From Nitrosomonadales bacterium (GTDB lineage Bacteria; Pseudomonadota; Gammaproteobacteria; Burkholderiales; Gallionellaceae): DNA of 64,000 nucleotides. Both the position numbers and the translations under genes were made by a program. The stretch covers positions 114,621 through 178,620 of the forward strand of contig JACQFX010000056.1 of assembly GCA_016199835.1 (NCBI GenBank), written 5' to 3'. Shown one piece after another: positions 27,237 to 37,436 of this stretch (position 1 is the first letter of the stretch; the number at the start of each line of letters is the position of its first letter). The notes beneath the pieces are model-generated. The model saw only the letters and a program-made list of their open reading frames with translations, was not told the DNA's origin and did no database searches.

Positions 27237-28248
27237 GATGTTTGTCTCCATCGGTCGTTTCTGTTGATGTCGCTGCTGTGGACAGCATCTTTACCACCTT
27301 CAAGGCGTACTGCCCGTTCGATATCCCATATTTGCATTCTATTACCGGCACGTCGTCTACTTGCGCGACGATGTTTTCGCCGGTGTCCAGCTGGATGATT
27401 TCACCGTTGCGCATTTTCAGAACCTGGTCCAGCGTGATGCGAGCCTGTCCGAGTATGGCGGTCAGTTCGACATCCGCTGCCTGTACCTGTTTAGATAGCG
27501 TGCGCTGCCAGCGCTGGTCCGTTACCATGTGTTCGCCCTGCACGGTGCTATACAGCAGTTCACGGATCGGCTCTATCATGGCGTAGGGCATCAGTACGTG
27601 GAAGGCGCCGCCGATACCGCCGAATTCGATGTCGAAGGTTGAGACCAGCACCACTTCGTTGGGAGAGGTGACGCTGGCGAATTGCGAATTCATTTCCGAT
27701 CGAACGTACTCGAATTCCAGCGGATAGACGGACTCCCATGCCTTGCCGTAGGACTCGAATACGGCGGCCAGCAATTTCTGGATGATGCGTTGTTCGGTCT
27801 GGGTGAATTCGCGCCCCTCGACTCGTGTGTGGAAACGTCCGTCGCCGCCGAACATGTTGTCCACCACCAGAAAAATCAGGTTGGGGTCGAAGATGAACAG
27901 CGCGTGGCCGCGCAGGGGCTTGGGCTGCACCACGTTGAAGTTGGCCGGCACCGGCAGGTTGCGGATGAATTCGCTGTATTGTTGTACGCGTATCTGTCCA
28001 ACCGAGACATCAGCAGTGCGCCGGATCAGGTTGAAGAACGCAATGCGGAACAGGCGTGCGAAACGTGCATTAATGATTTCCATCGTGGGCATGCGCCCGC
28101 GCACGATACGCTCCTGTGTTCCAAGATGGTACGGGCGGACACTGCCTTCCTCTTCCTCCTCGGTCGGCTGATCCGCTGCGTCGATATCGCCCGTGACCCC
28201 CTTCAGCAGGGAATCAACTTCGTCTTGGGAGAGGAAATCCTTGCTCAT
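27229..28248 (-). CDS. fliM: Flagellar motor switch protein FliM
   Basis: 339 residues. The N-terminal LSQDEVDSLLKGVTGD is the CheY-P docking motif, the middle (residues about 50-230) is the CheC-like FliM domain, and the C-terminus has a SpoA domain (VELTAILGQARITLDQVLKM). FliM forms the wall of the C ring and transmits CheY binding to FliG. It follows fliL by 7 bp and overlaps fliN. Confidence 0.98.
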   Translation of the reverse strand: MSKDFLSQDEVDSLLKGVTGDIDAADQPTEEEEEGSVRPYHLGTQERIVRGRMPTMEIINARFARLFRIAFFNLIRRTADVSVGQIRVQQYSEFIRNLPVPANFNVVQPKPLRGHALFIFDPNLIFLVVDNMFGGDGRFHTRVEGREFTQTEQRIIQKLLAAVFESYGKAWESVYPLEFEYVRSEMNSQFASVTSPNEVVLVSTFDIEFGGIGGAFHVLMPYAMIEPIRELLYSTVQGEHMVTDQRWQRTLSKQVQAADVELTAILGQARITLDQVLKMRNGEIIQLDTGENIVAQVDDVPVIECKYGISNGQYALKVVKMLSTAATSTETTDGDKHHG

Positions 28249-28255
28249 GACAACA

Positions 28256-28801
28256 TCACTGGATGATGAACGAGGTAAACAGCACGTCTATTTTGCCGCT
28301 GGATTTTTCGTCAGCATGCGTCGCAGGCGGGGCGCTGGCCGCTGTTGTTTGGGCTGGCGCGGCATGCAGGCCAAGGGCGGCCTCGGTTTCCGCAATGACC
28401 TCTTGTGCGAGCTTCACCTTGCCATCTGCCGGAATCAGTTCCGATGCGCGCTTGCCGGACAGCAGTAACAGCAGATGACTACGAATTTCCGGCAGGTGTG
28501 CCTTGACCTTTTCCTCCATTTCCTGCTCAGTCACTTTCAGCGTGATGCCGATCTGCAGGAATTGATCGGTCTCTTCTTTCTGGAGATTGACTGTGAAGGG
28601 ATCAAGCGCAATGAATTTTGGCTCGGCCAGCGGAGTGGGGGCTTTGGCTTCATTATGGGGCTGGTTGCCCTTGAAGAAATACCAGCCCGCACCGCCCGCG
28701 ATAACGAGAACCACCGCGAGGATGATGATCAGCATCTTGTTGTTTTTCGGTTTCGCAGCGCCTTCGGTTGCAGCGGGTACCGGTTTTGCGGGTTTTGCCA
28801 T
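28256..28801 (-). CDS. fliL: Flagellar basal body-associated protein FliL
   Basis: 181 residues: a short cytoplasmic tail rich in Lys/Ala/Pro, one membrane helix (MLIIILAVVLVIAGGAGWYF, about 23-42) and a periplasmic FliL domain (FIALDPFTVNLQ, FLQIGITLKVTEQEMEEKV). The C-terminal half has a low-complexity Ala/Thr insert (APAQTTAASAPPATHADE). FliL surrounds stators and supports torque. The 119-bp gap to fliK (28802-28920) shows no gene. Confidence 0.95.
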   Translation of the reverse strand: MAKPAKPVPAATEGAAKPKNNKMLIIILAVVLVIAGGAGWYFFKGNQPHNEAKAPTPLAEPKFIALDPFTVNLQKEETDQFLQIGITLKVTEQEMEEKVKAHLPEIRSHLLLLLSGKRASELIPADGKVKLAQEVIAETEAALGLHAAPAQTTAASAPPATHADEKSSGKIDVLFTSFIIQ

Positions 28802-28920
28802 TGCTGTTCCTTTATCTGTTAGGCGGATTATCGGATAAATCCAGCTAATATAATAACCGGAATAGAACGATGAATCCCCCTCAGCTTGAGAATTTCTTCT
28901 GATGTCTCACGAGCCGCTTG

Positions 28921-30183
28921 TCAGGCAAAAGTATCCAGCATGCCTAGCTGGCGGCGCGGGGTCGAGGGTGTGCTGCTGGTCTGTATGCCGCCCGGAATGG
29001 CGATGTCACTTCCCCTCGCGGAAGAATTGCCGCCGCCTTCCTTTTGTTGTTGCATCTGCCAAGCCTGTTGCTGTTCTCTGGACGACTGGTCGCTCACGGT
29101 GGCGTTGCCAAGGGTGATGCCGTTGTCGGCCAGCATGTCGCGCAGTTTGGGCAGCGCTTGCTCCACCGCGTCACGCACGGCAGCGTGGGGCGAAGTGAAT
29201 AATGCCGTGGCCCGGTCGCCGCTGACGTTGATCACCACGTCCAGCGGCCCCAGTTGCGGTGGATTGAGGTGCAGTTCGGCAGTTTGTTCGTTTTGCGTGG
29301 CCAGCCAGGTGATCTTCTGGTTGAATTCATCGCCCCATTTGTCTTGTGTCAGCGGAGTATTGATCGCTACCTGCATCGGAGCATTCTGGCTGACGGGCGC
29401 GGTCATGGCAGCGATGCCCTGGGCCAGGTTGGTCAGGGTGGCCGCATCGGGTAACGCTTCGTGTGCGACGATCTGCGTGGCGATCTGTGTGGCAGGCACT
29501 GCCATGTTTGCGGTGTCTTTATCCAGTGCCCCCAGCATGGAGGAGAATGCGTCGGGCCTGGCGGAGGAGGTTTCGTCATGGTGCGTGGCAGACGGCAATA
29601 TTTCGCCAGGTGTGCGGGCCGCCACTGCGGCCTGCGCACCTGCATGGGATGCAAACGTTGCCGCTTTGCCTGGCTTGCCGAGAGTAAGCATATGGTCTGC
29701 TGGTCGTTGCGCATTGCCGTCTGCTGAGGATGCGAGCGATTGCTGGGGGGCGCCATCCTTGCCTTGCGTTACGATGGGCGATAGTGCCGCTATCGGCATT
29801 GCGTTGGGTGATACTGCGGCGCCGTCTGTTATAGCTTCAGTCTTCTGGGTCACCTTATGGGCCGGTTTTCTTTCATCGGCGACTTTACCTTTGACGGGGT
29901 TCGTGCAGGTTGGCAAGAGTGCCGCCAGCATGTCGCCGGGCAGGGTGTTGCTCAGATCCGGCACAGTTCCCTGATCTGCATCGGCCGCGCCATCGGTAGC
30001 AGGATTGGCGTGTGCAGCCTGAGCCTGTTGCCCATCCTGTGCATTGGCACGTTGTTGTCGCGCCAATATTTTTCCAAACGGTTCTGTCGTCTGTGGCGCG
30101 GCATTGTGATCCATCGAGACGGCTGCATGCGCCGGAATGGCAGGTGGCGTGGCTGCGGTGATGGTGATGGGCAGGTTTTGCAT
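28921..30183 (-). CDS. fliK: Flagellar hook-length control protein FliK
   Basis: 420 residues, Ala/Gln/Pro-rich over the first 280 residues, followed by the conserved FliK C-terminal domain (TAELHLNPPQLGPLDVVINV, AVRDAVEQALPKLRDMLADN). FliK is a secreted ruler that triggers the FlhB substrate switch. It is downstream of fliJ by 15 bp. A second FliK-like gene is at 58226-59320. Confidence 0.93.
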   Translation of the reverse strand: MQNLPITITAATPPAIPAHAAVSMDHNAAPQTTEPFGKILARQQRANAQDGQQAQAAHANPATDGAADADQGTVPDLSNTLPGDMLAALLPTCTNPVKGKVADERKPAHKVTQKTEAITDGAAVSPNAMPIAALSPIVTQGKDGAPQQSLASSADGNAQRPADHMLTLGKPGKAATFASHAGAQAAVAARTPGEILPSATHHDETSSARPDAFSSMLGALDKDTANMAVPATQIATQIVAHEALPDAATLTNLAQGIAAMTAPVSQNAPMQVAINTPLTQDKWGDEFNQKITWLATQNEQTAELHLNPPQLGPLDVVINVSGDRATALFTSPHAAVRDAVEQALPKLRDMLADNGITLGNATVSDQSSREQQQAWQMQQQKEGGGNSSARGSDIAIPGGIQTSSTPSTPRRQLGMLDTFA

Positions 30184-30198
30184 GGTGGTCTCCCGAAG

Positions 30199-30660
30199 TT
30201 AGCTTTCGTCTTGAGCCATCGTGGCCTTGATGGTGGCATTGCGGCCGGCGAATTCGTCTTGCTGGCGCTGTTCGATCTTTGCCTCCAGCTTTTTTTCGTT
30301 CTCTATGTAGCGCTGCGCCAGCGTGTCGAAGGATTTCATTTTTCGTTGCGTGTCCTGCAATTCGTTGCGCCCGATCTGTGTCGAGGTGCGCGCATGCTCG
30401 GTGGCGTTGCGCTGTTGGGCGATGGCATCGTCCAGGCGCTGGATGAAATTCTGGAAATTGTTCAGATCGGTCTGGTTCATGCCGTTTTGCACGGCTTCCT
30501 GAAAACGCGTCTGGTAATCCTTGCGATATTGCAGCAGGGTGTCCAGCTTGGACTGCGCAGCCTGCTGCTGCTGGTTGAGCTGGCCGAGCTTGCGCGCGGC
30601 ATCATCGTTCTTCTTTTGCGCCAGATGCACCAGAGGTTGCAGGGGAAATATCTTGTCCAT
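30199..30660 (-). CDS. fliJ: Flagellar export protein FliJ
   Basis: 153 residues, almost entirely coiled coil (LGQLNQQQQAAQSKLDTLLQ, QRNATEHARTSTQIGRNELQ). FliJ is the central stalk of the FliH-FliI ATPase and a general export chaperone. It lies 12 bp after fliI and 15 bp before fliK. Identity comes from the coiled-coil pattern, length and gene order. Confidence 0.93.
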   Translation of the reverse strand: MDKIFPLQPLVHLAQKKNDDAARKLGQLNQQQQAAQSKLDTLLQYRKDYQTRFQEAVQNGMNQTDLNNFQNFIQRLDDAIAQQRNATEHARTSTQIGRNELQDTQRKMKSFDTLAQRYIENEKKLEAKIEQRQQDEFAGRNATIKATMAQDES

Positions 30661-30672
30661 GATTTTTCAATA

Positions 30673-32085
30673 CTACCTGTCGAATGTGTGGACGAAGGCT
30701 TCCACGCCGTGGGCGAAATCTTCGCGTTCGAACATGCCTTGCTTGAGGAAGCGTTCCATGGCCGGGTACAGCGCGATACCTTCGTCCAGCAAAGGATCGC
30801 TGCCATTGACATAAGCTCCCACGCTTATCAGGTCATGGTTGCGCTGATAGTGGGTATACAGATGTTTGAAGCGGTTCACCATACCGAAATGCTGTTCGGG
30901 AACCAGATGGTTCATGGCGCGGCTGATAGAGGCCTCTATGTCTATCGCCGGGTAATGGCCTTGCTCGGCCAGGCGGCGCGACAGCACGATGTGCCCATCC
31001 AGTATGGCGCGCGCGCTGTCGGCAATGGGATCCTGCTGATCGTCACCCTCAGTCAGCACGGTATAGAACGCAGTGATCGAGCCGCCCTCTTCCGTGCCAT
31101 TACCAGCGCGCTCCACAAGTTGCGGCAATTTGGCGAACACTGATGGCGGATAGCCCTTGGTGGCGGGGGGCTCGCCTATTGCCAGCGCAATTTCGCGCTG
31201 CGCCATGGCATAACGGGTAAGGGAGTCCATGATCAGCAATACATCTTTCCCTTGATCGCGAAAATATTCGGCAATTGTGGTCGCATAAGCGGCACCCTGC
31301 ATGCGCATCAGCGGACTGGTGTCGGCCGGTGCCGCGACCACTACGGAGCGTGCCATGCCTTCCGGTCCCAGGATGTCCGTGATGAATTCTTTCACTTCAC
31401 GCCCGCGTTCGCCTATCAATCCGACTACTATGACATCGGCGCTGGTATAACGTGCCATCATGCCGAGCAACACGCTCTTGCCCACGCCGGAGCCAGCGAA
31501 CAAACCCATGCGCTGACCGCGCCCGACAGTGAGCAGATTGTTGATGGCGCGCACGCCGACATCCAGAGGATCCTTGATCGGCGCACGTTCCAGCGGATTG
31601 ATCGGGCGGCTTTGCAGCGGTGCGGTTTCTTCGTCCGGCAAGGGGCCAAGCTGATCCAGCGGGCGTCCAGCGCCATCCAGCACACGCCCCAGCAATTTAT
31701 TGCCCACCGGCAAGTGGCGCGTGCGATCCGCAGCGCGGCGCCGTGGGGCGCGCTGCCGGGCGTTGAACGGAGCTCCCGTGATTTCCCGGGGTACAACGCG
31801 TGCGCCGGGTATCAAGCCCTGCACGTCGTTTTCCGGCATGAGGAATAATTTGTCTCCGGAGAAGCCCACCACTTCGGCTTCGATCCTGTTATTGGGTAGT
31901 TCTACTACGCAGGTGCCGCCTACGGCCATTCGCAGTCCGACGGCTTCCATCACCAGTCCCGTCACGCGTGTCAGGCGACCGCTGACCAGCAGCGAACTGC
32001 TTTGCGCGATGGCTTCGGTGCTGTCCTGTAAACAGGCCTGCCAGCGCCGTGCCGGGCTGCCCAGGGAGATCACGGTTCCAGCCAT
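30673..32085 (-). CDS. fliI: Flagellum-specific export ATPase FliI
   Basis: 470 residues, homologous to the F1-ATPase beta subunit. The Walker A loop AGSGVGKS is at residues 197-204, followed by [14 protein letters not shown] and Walker [18 protein letters not shown]. FliI hydrolyses ATP at the export gate with FliH and FliJ. It overlaps fliH by 16 bp, indicating translational coupling. Confidence 0.98.
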   Translation of the reverse strand: MAGTVISLGSPARRWQACLQDSTEAIAQSSSLLVSGRLTRVTGLVMEAVGLRMAVGGTCVVELPNNRIEAEVVGFSGDKLFLMPENDVQGLIPGARVVPREITGAPFNARQRAPRRRAADRTRHLPVGNKLLGRVLDGAGRPLDQLGPLPDEETAPLQSRPINPLERAPIKDPLDVGVRAINNLLTVGRGQRMGLFAGSGVGKSVLLGMMARYTSADVIVVGLIGERGREVKEFITDILGPEGMARSVVVAAPADTSPLMRMQGAAYATTIAEYFRDQGKDVLLIMDSLTRYAMAQREIALAIGEPPATKGYPPSVFAKLPQLVERAGNGTEEGGSITAFYTVLTEGDDQQDPIADSARAILDGHIVLSRRLAEQGHYPAIDIEASISRAMNHLVPEQHFGMVNRFKHLYTHYQRNHDLISVGAYVNGSDPLLDEGIALYPAMERFLKQGMFEREDFAHGVEAFVHTFDR

Positions 32086-32738
32086 TTGTCGTCCCGTCCG
32101 ATGGCGGCGACCACACGCTGCCAGCGTGTGGCCAGGGTTGCATCTATCTGGCTGTTCGCAGTTTCCACACGACAGCCCCCGCGCTCCAGCAGAGCATCCT
32201 CGAACACCTTCCAGCCGGTATGGGTGAGATGTTCACCCAGGCGTTCGCGCACCAGTTCTGCGTCGGCCGGATGCAGGATCAGGTGCGCGTGCTGGTTGAA
32301 ATGCGGCAGTGCACGGATGGCCTCCTGTACCACTTCGAGCAGCAATTCGGGCCGGACCTTGAGCGCTTGTTGCAACATTTGACGGGCGACTTCCAGCGAT
32401 AGTTTCAGCAAGCTTTGTGCGACTTCCTGATCGACTTGTTGTAATTCCTTATCCAGCGCCCCCATCATTTCTGCCAGGCGTTGTGCCTCTTCGTTCGCCT
32501 GCTGCAAACCAGCCTGGTAGCCTTCCTCGTGGCCAGCCTTGAAACCTTCCGCATGTCCCGCCTGCAGACCTTCATCGTGTGCCTGTCGTTGTATTTGCTC
32601 AAGCTGGCCGGCGGTGGGCAGCGTGATTACGGGAGCCAGGGCTTTGTCGGTTGCGGCGGCTATTTCCGCATCAAAGGCAGGCAGTTCCCAGCGCTGCCAG
32701 GCAGTGAGATGTTCCTTCTGCGTGGTGGCGTCAGACAT
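32070..32738 (-). CDS. fliH: Flagellar export ATPase regulator FliH
   Basis: About 222 residues from ATG 32738 ([20 protein letters not shown]), which is 9 nt after AGGGAG; the earlier ATG 32747 is too close to that site. Residues about 55-85 hold the FliH GxxxG repeats ([20 protein letters not shown]), then a helical region and an E2-stalk-like C-terminus. FliH tethers FliI to the C ring. It overlaps fliG by 8 bp. Confidence 0.95.
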   Translation of the reverse strand: MSDATTQKEHLTAWQRWELPAFDAEIAAATDKALAPVITLPTAGQLEQIQRQAHDEGLQAGHAEGFKAGHEEGYQAGLQQANEEAQRLAEMMGALDKELQQVDQEVAQSLLKLSLEVARQMLQQALKVRPELLLEVVQEAIRALPHFNQHAHLILHPADAELVRERLGEHLTHTGWKVFEDALLERGGCRVETANSQIDATLATRWQRVVAAIGRDDKWLEP

Positions 32739-33723
32739 AAGATTCATCTCCCTTACCGCCTAGCGCAATCTGGCCTTCGTCCGACAAGCGGCGCACCACC
32801 TTGAGTATCTCTTTCTGTTCGGCTTCCACTTCGCTGACCCTGACCGGGCCTTTCGCCTCGAGATCCTCGCGCAACATCTCAGCGGCACGCTGCGACATAT
32901 TTTTGAAAATCTTCTCGCGCAGTTCCTCATTAGCGCCTTTGAGTGCAACGATCAGCGATTCGGACTGGACCTCGCGCAGGATGAGCTGGATGGCACGGTC
33001 GTCCACTTCGATCAGGTCTTCGAACACGAACATCTCATCAATGATCTCCTGGGCAAGATCGGCATCGTAGCCGCGTACGGTCTCGATCACCGAACCTTCC
33101 TGCGCGCTGCCCATGAAGTTGAGTATCTCAGCCGTGGTGCGCACACCGCCCTTGATGTGTTTCTTGCTGGCCGTGCCACCGGTCAGCAGGTTGGTCAATA
33201 CGTCGTTCAGTTCGCGCAACGCGGTAGGCTGCACGCTGTCCAGCGTGGCGATGCGCAGTAGCACGTCATTGCGCGTGCGTTCAGTCATGAAACCCAGAAT
33301 GCTGGACGCCTGATCCGGATCCAGATGCACCAGAATAGTGGCGATGATCTGCGGATGTTCGCCGCCTATCAACTCGGCGACTGCCGCTGGATCCATCCAC
33401 TTTAGGCTCTCGATGCCGCTGGTGTCGTTTCCTTGCAGGATGCGGTCGAGCAGGCCGCTCGCGTCTTCGCCCAGCGCCTGGGTCAGCATGTTGCGAATGT
33501 ACTCGTCAGAGTCCATGCCGAAGGTGGTTTTTTCTGCGGCGATCTTGTGGAACTCCTCGAATACTTCAGCGATCTCTTCGCGCTTCAAATCTTTCAGTGA
33601 CACCATGGCGGTACTGATCTTCTGCACCTCTCGCGGGTCGAGGAATTTCAACACCTCGGCTGCCTCATGCGCACCAAGCGTCATGAGCAGGATCGCACTT
33701 TTATGGATGCCGACATCACTCAT
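32731..33723 (-). CDS. fliG: Flagellar motor switch protein FliG
   Basis: 330 residues with the N, middle and C domains of FliG. The EHPQ motif (GGEHPQIIATILVHL) and the C-terminal charged torque helix (DDRAIQLILREVQSESLIVA) are present. FliG links the MS ring (FliF) to FliM/FliN and contacts the stator. It overlaps fliF and fliH by 8 bp each. Confidence 0.98.
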   Translation of the reverse strand: MSDVGIHKSAILLMTLGAHEAAEVLKFLDPREVQKISTAMVSLKDLKREEIAEVFEEFHKIAAEKTTFGMDSDEYIRNMLTQALGEDASGLLDRILQGNDTSGIESLKWMDPAAVAELIGGEHPQIIATILVHLDPDQASSILGFMTERTRNDVLLRIATLDSVQPTALRELNDVLTNLLTGGTASKKHIKGGVRTTAEILNFMGSAQEGSVIETVRGYDADLAQEIIDEMFVFEDLIEVDDRAIQLILREVQSESLIVALKGANEELREKIFKNMSQRAAEMLREDLEAKGPVRVSEVEAEQKEILKVVRRLSDEGQIALGGKGDESYV

Positions 33724-35341
33724 CTTTATTCACCCACTCCTTGACAACGGATGCCACGATTTTCGGATCATCATGTGCCATTTGTTTCGCCGCTTTCAAA
33801 TTGGCATCATAAGGATGTTCGGCGTGTTCTGCTCCCGACGCTCCCGCCTCTTCGTCATGCACTTCGGCCTCCTCCACCTTGGGCTCGGGCGGCGGAAAGG
33901 CACGTTTGATCGCAGGGCGAATCACGCCCAGCAGCAAGTACAGTGCGATGCCGAGGATCAGCAGATATCTCGCTCCATCTTTAGCCAGTGCGACGGTTTC
34001 CGGCTGTTTCCACAACGGAACTTCCGGTCCCTGCGCTTCCTTTTCCTCATTGAAGGCGCTGTTCAGCACATTCAGCGAATCGCCCCTGGCCGCATCGAAA
34101 CCCATTGCATCCTTAACCAGTGCGGTGATCTGTTCTTTCTCGCCGTCGGTCAGCGGCCTGGAACTGGTCTTGCCGCTTTTGTCCGTCACCGTGCGGTTGT
34201 TCACCAGCACCGCTGCCGACAGGCGGCGGATGTTGCCTACCGGAAGCTTGGTATAGCGTATGGTGCGATCCACTTCAAAGTTGGTGGTGGATTCCTTGCG
34301 CATGTTGATATCCGACCCGCTGGCCTGGGCCACGGCACTTGCCGGATTGACGATAGGTGCAGTGGCCGGAACCGGAGGCTGGTTGGTCAGTCCTCCGGGC
34401 ACCCCGGCCGCATTTTGTGCGCCATTGCGGGACTCCAGACTTTGCTGGCTGCGCACGGCGGCTTCATTGGGCGGCTGGTTGGGTTTGAAGCTTTCGGCGG
34501 TCTGCTCGCTTTGCGAGAAGTCTATGTCCGCCGTGATTTGCGCATGCACATTCTCTGCGCCGACCAGCGGCGCAAGTATGGACTCTATACGCTTGACAAA
34601 ATCCTGCTCGATCTGGCGCACGTACTTGATCTGGCTGGCATCCAGCCCTTCCGGTCCCTCCTTGGTGGGGCTGAGCAATGAGCCGCTCTGGTCGAGTATG
34701 GTTACGTTGGAGGCCGGCATGTCGGGGATGCTGCTGGAAACCAGATGGACGATACCGTTTATCTGGCCGCGATCCAGTACACGGCCAGGATACAGCGTCA
34801 GCACCACGGAGGCGCTGGGTTTCTGCTGCTCCTTGACGAACACCGTGGGCTTGGGAATGGCCAGATGCACGCGCGCGGCCTGCACCGCAGCCAGGGTCTG
34901 CATCGAGCGCGCAAGCTCGCCTTCCAGTGCTCGCTGATAATTCACTTGTTCCAGAAACTGGCTGGTGCCGAACTTCTGGTTTTCCATCAATTCGAATCCG
35001 GCCAGGCTGCCCTTGGGTAGGCCTTGCGAGGCCAGACGCAGGCGCACTTCATGCACCTTGTCGGCAGGAACCAGCAACGCGCCTCCGCCCTCCGAGAACT
35101 TGTAAGGGATGTTCTGCTGTTGCAGGGAGTCGATGATCGCACCGCCGTCGCGGTCGGAGAGATTGCTGTACAACACGCGATATTCGGGAGGCTGCCCCCA
35201 CATCCACATGCCGAGGAACAGCGCGATGGTGGCCGCGACGGCGACAGCGAGCCCCATCTTTTGTTTGCTGCTTAACCCCGCCAGCACGCTCGCCACGGTG
35301 GGGGGCTGCGCTGGGGCCAGGGTTGGATTGTCGTCTGCCAT
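33716..35341 (-). CDS. fliF: Flagellar MS-ring protein FliF
   Basis: 541 residues with an N-terminal membrane helix (MGLAVAVAATIALFLGMWMW), ring-building domains (VPADKVHEVRLRLASQGLPK), a long loop rich in Asn/Pro/Ala and a second membrane helix near residue 455 (YLLILGIALYLLLGVIRPAI). The C-terminal tail binds FliG. It is the first gene of the minus-strand fli operon and divergent from fliE. Confidence 0.97.
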   Translation of the reverse strand: MADDNPTLAPAQPPTVASVLAGLSSKQKMGLAVAVAATIALFLGMWMWGQPPEYRVLYSNLSDRDGGAIIDSLQQQNIPYKFSEGGGALLVPADKVHEVRLRLASQGLPKGSLAGFELMENQKFGTSQFLEQVNYQRALEGELARSMQTLAAVQAARVHLAIPKPTVFVKEQQKPSASVVLTLYPGRVLDRGQINGIVHLVSSSIPDMPASNVTILDQSGSLLSPTKEGPEGLDASQIKYVRQIEQDFVKRIESILAPLVGAENVHAQITADIDFSQSEQTAESFKPNQPPNEAAVRSQQSLESRNGAQNAAGVPGGLTNQPPVPATAPIVNPASAVAQASGSDINMRKESTTNFEVDRTIRYTKLPVGNIRRLSAAVLVNNRTVTDKSGKTSSRPLTDGEKEQITALVKDAMGFDAARGDSLNVLNSAFNEEKEAQGPEVPLWKQPETVALAKDGARYLLILGIALYLLLGVIRPAIKRAFPPPEPKVEEAEVHDEEAGASGAEHAEHPYDANLKAAKQMAHDDPKIVASVVKEWVNKDE

Positions 35342-35421
35342 AAGTCCGCCGCTGTTTCCTGTTGGTTAATCCACTACGTCATGCTGCGCATTATCACCGC
35401 GCGAGACAAGTACGGTATTGC

Positions 35422-35449
35422 GAAAAGCGGGGGAATTCCGCCGCTTTTC
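35422..35449. repeat. 28-bp palindrome in the fliF-fliE divergent promoter region
   Basis: GAAAAGCGG (35422-35430) and CCGCTTTTC (35441-35449) are exact inverted repeats around a core that contains the self-complementary GGAATTCC. It sits between the divergent starts of fliF (35341) and fliE (35509), where an activator or repressor could act on both. No sigma-28 or sigma-54 consensus was recognised in this 167-bp interval. Confidence 0.6.
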
Positions 35450-35508
35450 CTGCGCTGGGCTCGCGGGAACGGTTGATAAAGTGCCCCCTAACAAAGTGGA
35501 GGTGGATC

Positions 35509-35862
35509 ATGAGTATGAACGTTAACGGGATGGATAGCTTGCTGAGCCAGATGCGTGCCGCCATGGCCGTGGCACAAGGTGGCGCCATCGGCGCCATAGC
35601 GAAACCTGCCGCATTGAACGTGACCGGAGCAAGCGCTCCGACCGATTTCGCCGCCGTGCTGAAAGCTTCTCTGGATAATGTCGCGAAGGCGCAGAGCCAT
35701 GCCGAATCCATGCAGCAGGCTTTCGTGCTGGGCGACGATAATGTCAGCCTCAGCGACGTGATGATAGACATGCAAAAGGCCAACATTTCCTTCCAAACCA
35801 CTGTGCAGGTGCGCAACAAGGTGATCGCCGCCTATAATGACATCATGAACATGCAGGTATAA
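35509..35862 (+). CDS. fliE: Flagellar hook-basal body complex protein FliE
   Basis: 117 residues from ATG 35509 (MSMNVNGMDSLLSQMRAAMA) after ggaggtggatc; the longer open frame upstream is non-coding. The C-terminal helix (LSDVMIDMQKANISFQTTVQ followed by VRNKVIAAYNDIMNMQV) is the diagnostic FliE segment. FliE connects the MS ring to the rod and gates early export. Alone on the plus strand, opposite fliF. Confidence 0.97.
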   Translation: MSMNVNGMDSLLSQMRAAMAVAQGGAIGAIAKPAALNVTGASAPTDFAAVLKASLDNVAKAQSHAESMQQAFVLGDDNVSLSDVMIDMQKANISFQTTVQVRNKVIAAYNDIMNMQV

Positions 35863-35948
35863 GTGTACTTTAACGCCGGATTGAATGGTACAACTCCTCG
35901 CATATCCTGAAGTGCATTACCAACCGAACGGGGCCGCTTCCCTGCACC

Positions 35949-37436
35949 ATGAAAAAAGACTTGCGAGAGCCGTCACCGGACGGGGTTGAGCCGGACACGC
36001 TTGATCCATCGGACTGGCAAAACCTGCGCGCGCAGGGCCATCAGATGCTGGACGACATGCTGGACTATCTGGAACGCATCCGCGAGCGTCCGGTATGGCA
36101 GCCCATACCACCGGATGTGCGCACCCTGTTCCAAGAGCCGCTGCCCCGGCAACCTGCGGATATATCAGACGTGCATGCATCCTTTATGCGCGACATCCTC
36201 CCTTACGCAGTGGGCAATGCGCATCCCGGCTTCATGGGCTGGGTACATGGCGGCGGCACGCCGGTCGGCATGCTGGCCGAGATGCTCGCCGCCGGGCTGA
36301 ATGCCAACCTCGGCGGGCGTGATCAGATGCCCGTAGAAGTCGAGCGGCAGGTGCTGCGCTGGGTGCGCGAGCTGTTTGATTTTCCCGCAGACGCGAGCGG
36401 TCTGTTTGTGACCGGATCATCCATGGCCAACATGATTGCCGTGCTGGTAGCCCGCACATCTGCCCTGGGGGGCGGTGTGCGCAAGGCGGGTGTTGCGTCG
36501 TGCGGGTCGCGCCTCACAGCTTATGCTTCCGCCGCCGCGCACGGCTGCATCGCGCGTGCGATGGATCTATCCGGGCTGGGTACGGATGCTTTGCGCATCA
36601 TTCCGGTGGATGCGGCATTTCGGATGGATGTCGACGCGCTGGAGCGCACCATTGCGGCGGATCGTAGCGATGGCATGATGCCCTTCCTCGTCGTCGGTAC
36701 GGCAGGCACGGTGGATACCGGTGCCATCGATAATCTCAGCGTGCTGGCGGACATCGCCGCCAAAGAACAGATATGGTTCCATGTGGATGGCGCTTATGGC
36801 GCACTCGCCATGCTGGCACCCGATTTTGTTCTGCGCCTGCAAGGCATGCAGCGTGCGGACTCCATTGCTTTCGATTTCCACAAGTGGGGGCAGGTGCCTT
36901 ACGACGCAGGTTTCATTCTCGTGCGCGACGGAGCGATCCATCTCGACACATTCTCCTCACCCGCCGCATATATGAAACGCGAGAGTCGCGGCATGGCTGC
37001 CGGGTCGCCGTGGCCCTGCGATTTCGGCCCCGATCTGTCGCGTGGATTTCGCGCGCTCAAGGCCTGGTTCACCATCAAGGTCTACGGCACAGAGAAACTG
37101 GGTGAAGTGATCGCCCATACCTGCGAACTGGCGCGCTATATGGAGCAACGCATCGGGCAAGAAGCCGAACTGGAACTGCTCGCGCCGGTGTCGCTCAACG
37201 TCGTATGCTTCCGCTATCGTTGCGCAAATGCCGACCAGGTGAATGCGGACATCGTGGTGGCCTTGCAGGAATCGGGCATCGCCGCGCCTTCATCCACCAC
37301 GATAAGCGGTAAGTTCGCCATCCGCGCCGCCATCGTCAATCATCGTACTCGACGTGAAAATATCGATGCGCTGATAAGGACAACTCTCGCTTTGGGCAAG
37401 GCCCGCATTGGAACATTACACAAGCAGACATCATGA
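35949..37436 (+). CDS. PLP-dependent group II amino acid decarboxylase
   Basis: 495 residues, aromatic-L-amino-acid/glutamate decarboxylase family. Visible features are the AADC N-terminus (YLERIRERPVWQPIPPDVRT), the substrate/PLP region (HPGFMGWVHGGGTPVG), the PLP-phosphate loop (FVTGSSMANMIAVLVAR), the ring-stacking and Asp segments (VVGTAGTVDTGAIDN, WFHVDGAYGA) and the Schiff-base lysine Lys312 in DFHKWGQVPYDAG. It should convert an amino acid to an amine, but substrate cannot be read from sequence. Its stop overlaps the next start (ATGA, 37433-37436). No strong ribosome site precedes ATG 35949. First gene of a three-gene coupled operon. Confidence 0.93.
   Translation: MKKDLREPSPDGVEPDTLDPSDWQNLRAQGHQMLDDMLDYLERIRERPVWQPIPPDVRTLFQEPLPRQPADISDVHASFMRDILPYAVGNAHPGFMGWVHGGGTPVGMLAEMLAAGLNANLGGRDQMPVEVERQVLRWVRELFDFPADASGLFVTGSSMANMIAVLVARTSALGGGVRKAGVASCGSRLTAYASAAAHGCIARAMDLSGLGTDALRIIPVDAAFRMDVDALERTIAADRSDGMMPFLVVGTAGTVDTGAIDNLSVLADIAAKEQIWFHVDGAYGALAMLAPDFVLRLQGMQRADSIAFDFHKWGQVPYDAGFILVRDGAIHLDTFSSPAAYMKRESRGMAAGSPWPCDFGPDLSRGFRALKAWFTIKVYGTEKLGEVIAHTCELARYMEQRIGQEAELELLAPVSLNVVCFRYRCANADQVNADIVVALQESGIAAPSSTTISGKFAIRAAIVNHRTRRENIDALIRTTLALGKARIGTLHKQTS

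Noticed and set aside
28826..28850. TTATCGGA in the fliL-fliK gap as a minus-strand sigma-28 site
   Set aside because: No TTTA occurs at the required 15-nt distance.
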